Source of the DNA: Saturnia japonica
Taxonomy: Eukaryota; Arthropoda; Insecta; Lepidoptera; Saturniidae
DNA: 64,000 nucleotides
NCBI GenBank assembly: GCA_033032175.1
Contig: CM065318.1
Location: 2,046,001 to 2,110,000 of the forward strand
Reading direction: 5' to 3'
The notes below the pieces were generated by a model. That model worked only from the letters and a program-made list of their open reading frames with translations. It ran no database searches and had not been told where the DNA came from. Within the stretch, counting starts at the first letter, position 1. Each line of letters opens with the position of its first letter. Positions 56,192 to 64,000 of this stretch are shown here, piece by piece. A program made the position numbers and the translations under genes.

Positions 56192-56758
56192 TTATACGAC
56201 ATATACAAATACATTATTGGTTGGGCATAAATAACTAAAGTATATAACTTAACGGATTTCAAATTAACATGCATTGGATGTTAGTGTTCCCGCGATCCTA
56301 GAATGTAGCTCTTGGATTCGCTGAAACTCTAGCTGTCGTGCGATATAAGCGCATCTGATTGGCCCATATATATTGCCGAACTACCTCCAACCGTAATCAA
56401 CTAGCGGCAGTTTTGCATTTGCTCTGTGCCTAGAACTCTCATCGGATAATTTTTGTATGTGACAGTATCTTTGTGTCTTTTTGTTTGATTCCCGGCCGGG
56501 TAAAGAACATTGAGTTCTGAAGAAGTTGTGGTTTTTGTGCTGGAAAGAACGTTTGCTGAAGACTAGCAGAGCAGAAGTGTACTGGGTTGCTGGATTCAAA
56601 GGTTAGTGGGCATACTTAACGTTCAATGCACCTAAATCTTATTTTTGAAACCATATTCTAGATTGGGCCAAGGGATATCAATACAAATAGAATTTAAATT
56701 AATCATACTTCCATAAGTACGATCACCGCGGTGAAGAGATTATTTACACATCGCTTCA
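56192..56758. other. Intergenic stretch, nothing recognised
   Basis: Mixed composition, no coding motif. A 72-codon minus-strand frame (56381-56599) has no match I recognise. Confidence 0.4.
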
Positions 56759-56799
56759 TCAATTATTTTTTAAATGTATATAACCTAAATGCATTTTAT

Positions 56800-57225
56800 A
56801 TATCAAACAACTGTTCATAAATATTTGTTCCAAATATTTCATCTGGGCCCCAACCCGGACCTTCACTCTCTCAACATGTATTTGGGCCCCAGGAGGCAGC
56901 CCACACCGAGGCCCGTGGAATAATAGGGCCTCGGTTTTCTCAGCCGCCACCCTGAGCCCCAACGACTGAATGCGCCTAACCACGAGGACTGTGGACTCCG
57001 TGGACGGGCACGCCACCTCTTCAAAATTTCCCCCCCGGGCTACGACCAAGTTGTCGTCCGCGTAGCAAATTAGGTAGACCCCCTCAGGAAGAGCTACGCA
57101 GAACACCCAGTCATAGCCCATGTTCAACAGGACTCCTGCCCCAGCACCGACCCCGGTAGAAACCCACACCCAACGTGGCGCCGGGCCACAACACCATATC
57201 CATCCACACGCCTTATCCTACACGT
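56800..57225 (-). pseudogene. Non-LTR reverse transcriptase fragment with YADD
   Basis: The minus strand reads GVLLNMGYDWVF, then GVYLICYADDNLVVARGG with the catalytic YADD, then VVRRIQSLGLRVAAEKTEAL, LFHGPRCGLPPG and VRVGAQMKYLE. These are RT palm motifs of R1/jockey-type LINEs. About 135 codons remain, GC-rich against AT-rich flanks. Confidence 0.85.
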
Positions 57226-57504
57226 TTGAATTAATTAATATTTTTATTCATTTATTTCAGGAAATCTACAGCTCTTAAATTCTAACATACATACATAATT
57301 AAGTTGACATATTGGTTTAACCAAAATAATTTAAATCGTATTACAACAAAAAAAAAAACAATCTTGTACCCCAACGAAATTATTTATTAACATTATTTGC
57401 AACAAAAAGAAGGGTGTAGTGCTTCTGGTATGTGTGTGTGTGTACTAATTACACATAAATAATTTAAATTTTTTGCCGAGGTTTAGCAATCGTGTGGGTC
57501 CAAC
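57226..57504. other. Downstream flank of the kinase-like gene
   Basis: AT-rich with a short (GT)n run near 57431-57443. No gene. Confidence 0.5.
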
Positions 57505-60500
57505 TTAAAATATATTAAGTATCTGTAAGACACCCCACCTAACGCAATCGCGGACTAGTCCATTGAAACGTTCAGCAAATAACTCGTTCGGTTTAACAAC
57601 GAATGAGTTGACATCAGCGTCCTTTGCTCCCAGCTCGGGTGCGTTCGTCGCCTCAACAGTCACTATGGGAAGTATCACGACACTCACCCTCAACGCCTTT
57701 GGCAGCATCTGAAAGCAAGAAGAACGTTAAAATTACCTTTGCATGTTACCATTTTTTTTGTGCTATATGCTATATATAATTCTAGGGTACATCACAATCG
57801 CTGTACTGATAAGGATGAAACCAAGACAGAAGCGTTTATGCTCAATAGAAGAGCTTTTGGGTTTTCGGATATTCCGTTGTTCGACATGGGTTTCAAAATC
57901 CTTTAATAAATCTGAGCCATCGGTGAAGAATAATGTCGTGACGAAATCATATTGTGATTGTAGCACATTTTTTCATTGTTCTTGGAATTTTCTAGTTACT
58001 GTTAGGTTGGCAATCATATTTAAGTTTTTTTTCTGATAGTATATGATTACCTTCACCTATGGATAGCTTCAAGACCATAGATATTATAGCCATGTTGCAG
58101 AACTTGGTGACCATATTTCAATCACTTTTTGAAGAATAATCTTTTTGCAATATTTTTCTGCTTCTGCCTGCAACTAATTATCAATAGTTCCGTCTTTTTA
58201 CAACATAAAATGTTTCGTCAATGAAATACCCTTTTTAAAGGGACCCATGTCATAGCCCATGACGAAACCCGTGCTGGGTAACTCATTCCACAGCCCTAGC
58301 GTATGCCGATATAAAGCCGGAATTGATATTAATATACATAAAAAAAAAACAAAGTTCTTTCTGAGTGTTTGTTTGCATATGTGCGATTTTCTAAAAAAAC
58401 TACATACACGACCGCATTTTAAGAATTTAACTTTAATGTGGGAATTTCTAAACTTATAAAAGGTGTAACATATTAACAGGAATCGTTATCGGAATATATT
58501 TTAAGTATAAGTTTTAAGAGAAATCTATTTCTGTCACGGTGTGCTCGAACAACTGGATAGAGTGAGAGAGATAACTGCAGCCCGGACTGATTATACTTAA
58601 ATGGACGAAATCATTATTTTGTAAGTACTCACTTGTTTCCTCCTCCAAAACTGGGCCAATATTAATGTTTTTTTTGACAATTAAATAAGGTGAATTTTGG
58701 GTACTCCCAAATGATTTTCTATATTTTTTAGATATGACCATTTTCGCTGAATGTCTGCTAACAGTAATTTAAGGTAACAGTAATTTTATTAAGATCCTTA
58801 TTTTTATAATAATTAATATATAGAAACAATTAGAACAGAAACACGCCAGTGGTAAACGTAGATTATATAATATAAAAATATTTGCTCTAATGCATTACCC
58901 AGGCATGAAACAGAGGAACACATCGGAATGGACTGAAGGCCGCCCGTATTTTCCCTTTCCTTTCTATTTATCTTAGTTTTATGGCCTTTAACTTGTAACT
59001 TTTTTATGGTTACGTTTGCCTAGTTGCTTTAACGCATTGTATTTCAAACCTATTTTCTAACTTTCAATCAAGTTGTACATCAAAGGTCAGCACTGTCAGT
59101 TTTGGATGTATTACCGCTTGAGACACCATTGTTAGCGCCTAATGCTTTGTCATTAGCAATTAAGTTTATTATTTATGTGGGTTAGATTTATTATTAGTTT
59201 TTTCTTTTTATTTATTTCGCTGCACCGCACCCCGTCCTTGCTTAAGGACAGTCTATGATTTACCATCGCCGTCGCGAGTCGACTTATCTCGAATCGCGAA
59301 TTATATTATCCCGCTTGTTGGAGTTGTGCACGCTGTACGTCATCCAGCTGTCCACTGCTAACTGCTATCGAAGACGCAAACCTAAAGAATTGGCCGAGTA
59401 AAAGCGCTGCCAGGCTGAAGCACCAGAAGAACACAAATAAAGATGATCGTAGAATAAGCGGTGCACCTGCTTCTATACTCGTCCAGTTTCAAGATAATTT
59501 ATCCCATATTCTTAATCTCCCAGCTCGTGGATTAGCAGACCGTCTATATTGTTTAGTTGACGCGTCCACAACCATTATTATGTACAAAATCATAGATATA
59601 ATAATTGTATTTATTTTAAGCAATATTCCTAACTCATACCTGTTTTAATTCACTTTCGAAGGTTTCTCTAGGGTAGACTTCGTTTATATCGATTTTGAAT
59701 CTTCCCAGCGCCAAGGAGAGCTCGTTGTAGTAGAGGTCGAGGAGTTGCTCGTAGTGGTTTCGACAGAACTTCTCGTCGGTTCCCGTAAAGATGAAGTAGA
59801 GGAGATCGGCGACCGGAGACCCAATGTGAACCATTTGGTAATCTACTACTATCGCCTCAAGGGCACCGTTCTGTAGAAATATATAGATAAGTATAAATTC
59901 CGATTGTTTATCAAAATCAACCAAAATCAGGTTTGATGACAGTATGATTGACGACGCTAAAGAAATCCCGCATCGTTTGAGGTCACTTCTAACGGTAGTT
60001 TTCAATAACATATCTGAGTTTATTATCCCCGATTAGTACATATTTGTAATAAGTACTATCTATAACATAAGACAGATACCGAGAGAGATAAGAGAGGGAT
60101 CTCTATCTATCCAAGCTATAGGATATGGAAATATATTATGTATTTACGAAAAACTATCCACAGATAGCTTATTGAAAACGGTCACAGGCAAACCAAATTT
60201 AAAGCACAGTATATTTCTAGTTAATACAGTGAATAAAAAAATCTCCCACAGAGTATAAGCGCAGTAGGTACCTTTAATTCGTATCAAAATTATATTCGCG
60301 TCAAAAGCTATTATGCCGTAACCGTCAACAGCTTAAAATTTATTGTTTCCATTAGCCTCGTAATCAGGGTTGCCAATTAACATTTATATTATTATACTAG
60401 CTTTCCCCACGGTTTTACGAGTTAAAATGTCCCGTGATATGTTGAAAGCGTTCGTTGCTACGGCAATTGGCTAATATATGTCGTTACTTGTTTAATACAA

Positions 60501-61911
60501 ACTTTCACCCCATCTTTTACACCCTTAGGTATTTAATTTGATAAAAAGTTGTCTTTCTTACTTTCTAACTGAATTGTTAAATTCTAATTTATACTAAGAT
60601 CTATCTTCAAAAATGACGGATTTTCATTCAAATTTCACCCCCTTTTCAACACCTTAGGGGTTGAATTTTTAAAAATTCTTCCTTAGTGCTCAACGTGTAT
60701 AAAGAATACACATGAACATTATTACTGTCCCAGCCCCAGTAGTTTAGGCTGTGCATTGATAAATCAGCCAGTCAGTCAGGACTTACTTAGCGGAGGTGTT
60801 TATGTATAATTTATATTGGTATAATTGGTAAACTTTTCCATTAAAGTTACATATCCACTAGATATGTGCGACTCCGTTGTGTTAGTTAAGTATCATTATC
60901 CTAGTCTCGCTTAGCGTTGCTCTGGTGGAAAAGGGCTACTTATTTGTATATACATAAACAAAAAGCTAAAAATGTGAGGTAACAATTTTTTTTTTATAAC
61001 AGCTCGGTAAGTTGACGCTACTGTCAATGACGGTAAGCACTGTACAATCTAAACAACGGCGACTATCGAAAGATCGAAATCCACCGTCGGTTACCGCTGT
61101 CACGCCGGCATCTCTTCACGTTTAAAGGACCTGATGTCGTAAGAAGGAGGGAACACATTGGCCGCGAGATGATTCCACAGCTCCACGGTATGGCAAAAGT
61201 AAGATTTAGAGAACTTTTCAGTTCGTGCCAAGACGGAGATTAGGTACCGTAAAACTGTGACTCAGAAGCTCAGCGAGTTTAGTTTTGTTGTGGGAAAGAG
61301 AGGAGGGAATTAGGAACAACTCTTCTACACGAACTAGAGCTACTGTACCGCCACACACCATTTCTCTGCCTCACTATGAATCCTTGTACCGCGTAAGCGA
61401 GGAGCTTTGGTGGGAACTACCACAACGTTTCACAGTGTCGCTTCACTTCCTCGCACCAATTAGCTACCTCACACATCTCTGTAGGATACGTAACCTTAAC
61501 AGTCGCCAAAATAAATTTATGGTAATTTTATAAACAAAAGAATACAAATATTCTATAATATATAACCAGATATTAATAATGATAAATACTGAAAACGCTT
61601 TAGCTATTTACTGCGGATAATATGTTTGTTTTATTGAAGTTTTGGTATGAGTCGTTTTTAACTTCTAAAATGTCGACAACCCTACCTACACATTGCGTCA
61701 CGTCGAATTTATCTGAGCGAACGAGCATGAAATAGTAAGCTATTACCCAAAACACACAATATAGGTTTTCATCATTCGGAATTTCAATTTTATAAAGTGC
61801 TGATGTGTAGTTCGCGCCGCCAGACGTCAAGGCCTTTACTTTAGTCTCATCTCTATATTTGTTGAATAGTTTTTTAAGAAGGTCACGCAAGATTATGTCA
61901 GCGTCTGCCAT
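57505..61911 (-). CDS. CHK/EcKinase-like small-molecule kinase, core exons not found
   Basis: Three exons are recognisable on the minus strand. The first (61911 to about 61759) starts MADADIILRDLLKKLF and has the family's LTSGGANYTSALYKIEI segment. The second (59870-59640, 77 codons, AG acceptor, GT donor) has EAIVVDYQMVHIGSPVADLL, where the DYQ holds the metal-binding acid. The third (57708-57505) has VVILPIVTV, then FAERFNGLVRDCVRWGVL, and ends in TAA. The second and third join in frame. The family covers ecdysteroid and choline-kinase-like enzymes of about 400 residues that phosphorylate small molecules. Here only about 195 codons are seen. The middle third with the HGDxWxxN catalytic loop should lie in 59871-61758, but no exon with it was found. 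The gene may be a decayed copy, or have diverged small exons that I missed. Confidence 0.65.
58205..58335 (-). pseudogene. Non-LTR RT C-terminal tail, copy 1
   Basis: The minus strand reads YRHTLGLWNELPSTGF, then GYDMGPFKKGYFIDETFY. The pattern LWNxLP...FK is the end of a LINE ORF2. It lies in the intron between kinase exons 57708 and 59640. Confidence 0.65.
60390..60960. repeat. Dispersed-repeat fragment
   Basis: It starts tatactagctttccccacgg and holds tttcaccccatcttttacac and cacccccttttcaacacctt. This text type is repeated widely in lepidopteran DNA. It occupies much of the interval where the kinase core exons were expected. Confidence 0.45.
61118..61260 (-). pseudogene. Non-LTR RT C-terminal tail, copy 2
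   Basis: The minus strand reads RTEKFSKSYFCHTVELWNHL, then AANVFPPSYDIRSFKREEMP and a stop. This is the usual LINE ORF2 ending with LWN and FP..Y....FK. Sequence just upstream on the coding strand (to about 61530) is probably more of the same ORF with frameshifts. Confidence 0.75.
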
Positions 61912-62364
61912 GTTACACGGTTGTAACGCAACTGATCGTTTGTTAATTTTGTTTTTTAATGACAAACGAATGTTTATCAATGACATAACAAGCTAGGAAT
62001 ATAGTCGAGGGTTTTTTTACAATAATTTATCTATTCTGCAGGATACCTTTGTTTATCGATGCAGATATTTTGGTGGCCAAAGTTAATTAACATTTTTATG
62101 TTTATAAGAAGTGCACCGTAATTCATATTTACATAGTAAATAATATAATGTGTTAGGTTTATTAAGTGTTCGGTATGTTAACTAACTTATTCTTTATCTT
62201 AAAAGCGGTCTAACCCGGATAAACTTAATATTATCTTACGATCCTATGATTTTAAGACGGAGAATGATTAATTTTAACAAAAGATTAAAATTTTTAATAA
62301 TTTACTTAATTTTTTACTGTAAATAAATAAATAAATTACAAAAAGGATTCTCTACCAATCTTCC
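61912..62364. other. 5' flank of the kinase-like gene
   Basis: AT-rich. The promoter should lie here, but no specific motif can be assigned. Confidence 0.4.
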
Positions 62365-62535
62365 AGGGGAGCAAGAGGAATGAGAAAGATATTCAACTGC
62401 TTCAAGTAGAATCTACGTAGCGAATACTTGAAGAATCCTTCTCAGGAAGAGTCCCGAAGGTTAGCTAGTTGGATGTTGATAGGAAGCGAATTCCACAGTC
62501 GTGCTACTGTTACAGCGAAAGATCAGCTGCGATGA
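62365..62535 (-). pseudogene. Non-LTR RT C-terminal tail, copy 3
   Basis: The minus strand reads VTVARLWNSLPINIQLANLR, then a stop, and later KYSLRRFYLKQLNIF. The LWNSLP motif and the following segment match the two other LINE tails in layout. Confidence 0.65.
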
Positions 62536-64000
62536 GAATTAAAGAATCAGAAGATATTCACTGTCTATTGTATCTGCGAGAGATTGAAATAATGTTTTTG
62601 AATATTTTATGTTTATTTTGAAAAACCATTTTCATTTTTGTGTCGATTATAACTCGTACAAATGCAGTAGTATGTAGTTACCTACACAATACACCATTGT
62701 TATCAGATATGTAAATATGTAATCTTTATATAATAATTAAAAATAAAAATATTGCAACTATAATTTGAATGGTAATTTCAAACCAAATATTTTAATTGCA
62801 ATTGTTAATATTACGTGTTGATAAGTATCTATATTTTTGCAAGGATAATTATTATATAAAAATCTTACAACTATGTATTTAAGAATTGTACTTTTTAACG
62901 TATAATCTGTTTTTTTTTTTTTTTTAAATATAAAAATTAAGAAGTAGAATGCGAAATGTTATTAACAAAACGTAACTAATATTGTCACGTCTGACAAGCA
63001 ATTGCATAGGTTTGGTAATATTTAAAAAAAACCTGTTAGTAATCGGTGCTAATAATAAATACAAGGCGCTATATAGCAGACTCATATAAAGATAGTGCGG
63101 CATAGCACATTGGTTTTCTTGCTTAGACTGTCACCCACGCACATCTGCTGGATAGATATGAGTTGTGTCATATTCCTCGTGCTTCTCTCTGACGATTTGT
63201 CAGCATTAACCGATATCCAGACTGGGAAGTGGTTTCGGGGCAGAGTCGACCTTACCGATATTCGTAAGCGAACGCGAAAGCGCTTCGTCAACCCACCTTG
63301 AAGTCCAGACTACCGTGGAGTTTTAGAGAGAAGGAGGGTCTTATATAATTCGAAGGTTTCTCCGAACTGTCCAGTGGGAGAATTTCTGCTGCCCCAAACT
63401 ATATTCTAACCATCTTACAAATGTTCATACCTACCACAGAGATACGGTATATAGTACGTATGTCGCTTTGCGAGAGACAATCAGTAATACTTATACTTCC
63501 GACTGGATTTGTTCGTGTTTTTGCTGTCGGACAAGATAACAGTAGCTGCTGTCATTCCTCTGGAGTATGGTATTTGCCAGTAACTTTGACAACGAAACTG
63601 AACTATTTAATTATAACTGATTTAACGCTTTTTAAATAAACAAAAAGATAAATATACGGGAAGCTTTCAACGTATTTTCGGTATCGAGAAAATTAAATAA
63701 TAAAGTGCAAAACTTAGAAACAACATTAATTAAGTAATTTCACTAACTGAAGATATAAATAGAAAATTTCACATTATTTATATTTTACTGCATTATAGGT
63801 TCAGCGTGAAGACCACAATCTCGTCTTGTGTTAAATAACTATGTAGTCCAAGACGGAGATACGTTAAATCTGGTGGTGCAATTGGTTCTCAAGTGCAGTT
63901 GCAAGAACATACCTATAGGTGCTTGGCGACGGATTTTCAACTTGGGAGGCAGTTAGCAAGGCGGACTTTATTTAAAATACCCTATCACTCTGCTATGGTT
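62536..64000. other. Right end of the window, no gene recognised
   Basis: AT-rich, with a T run near 62911-62926. A GC-richer block at 63090-63400 has open frames on both strands (68 and 69 codons) that look like a repeat rather than an exon, but no family could be named. Confidence 0.4.

Noticed and set aside
1..64000. CRISPR arrays, operons, bacterial or plasmid features
   Set aside because: The window is eukaryotic with spliced genes and insect transposons; no regularly spaced repeats of that kind are present.

Overview
The window looks like insect nuclear DNA, most probably from a moth or butterfly (Lepidoptera). It is AT-rich. Its genes are split into small exons with GT-AG junctions, it carries an insect chemoreceptor gene pair, and it is crowded with mariner, Tc1-like, hAT-like, SINE, LINE, BEL/Pao and Ty3/gypsy copies. 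The species cannot be read from the sequence. No CRISPR array, operon or prokaryotic feature is present.

Host genes are few. (1) A mitochondrial-type 3-ketoacyl-CoA thiolase lies on the minus strand at 445-5465 in six recognisable exons; its last exon lies off the left edge and its first coding exon was not found. (2) Two tandem chemoreceptor (gustatory-receptor type) paralogues lie on the plus strand with the same four-exon layout. The copy at 42993-48709 appears intact at 349 codons. The copy at 23585-27651 has no in-frame start codon and a 2-nt deletion that truncates the last exon. (3) Three exons of a CHK/EcKinase-like small-molecule kinase lie on the minus strand at 57505-61911, but the kinase-core exons are not recognisable.

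Mobile DNA makes up most of the rest. A gypsy element at 8044-13434 has two identical 195-bp LTRs, a 4-bp target duplication and a gag-pol reading frame that begins with a SAP-like domain. Its integrase tail is frameshifted by a 10-bp tandem duplication. A 904-bp non-autonomous LTR element (TRIM-like) sits inside a Tc1/mariner-superfamily element at 17574-19699. Between the two receptor genes lies a decayed BEL/Pao element. Its 3' LTR was split by a 3.3-kb LINE-like insertion that carries ORF1, a 3' UTR, a poly(A) tail and an 11-bp target duplication, but no reverse transcriptase (HAL1-like).

Four cecropia-type mariner copies, three tRNA-derived SINE copies, a SINE-bearing hAT-like element, one inverted-repeat MITE, and several fragments of non-LTR reverse transcriptases and a BEL integrase fill introns and intergenic DNA. 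The most interesting points are the ORF1-only LINE insertion, the SAP-like domain on a gypsy Gag, the single-indel frameshift in an otherwise young gypsy copy, the nested TRIM, and the decay of one of two sister receptors.
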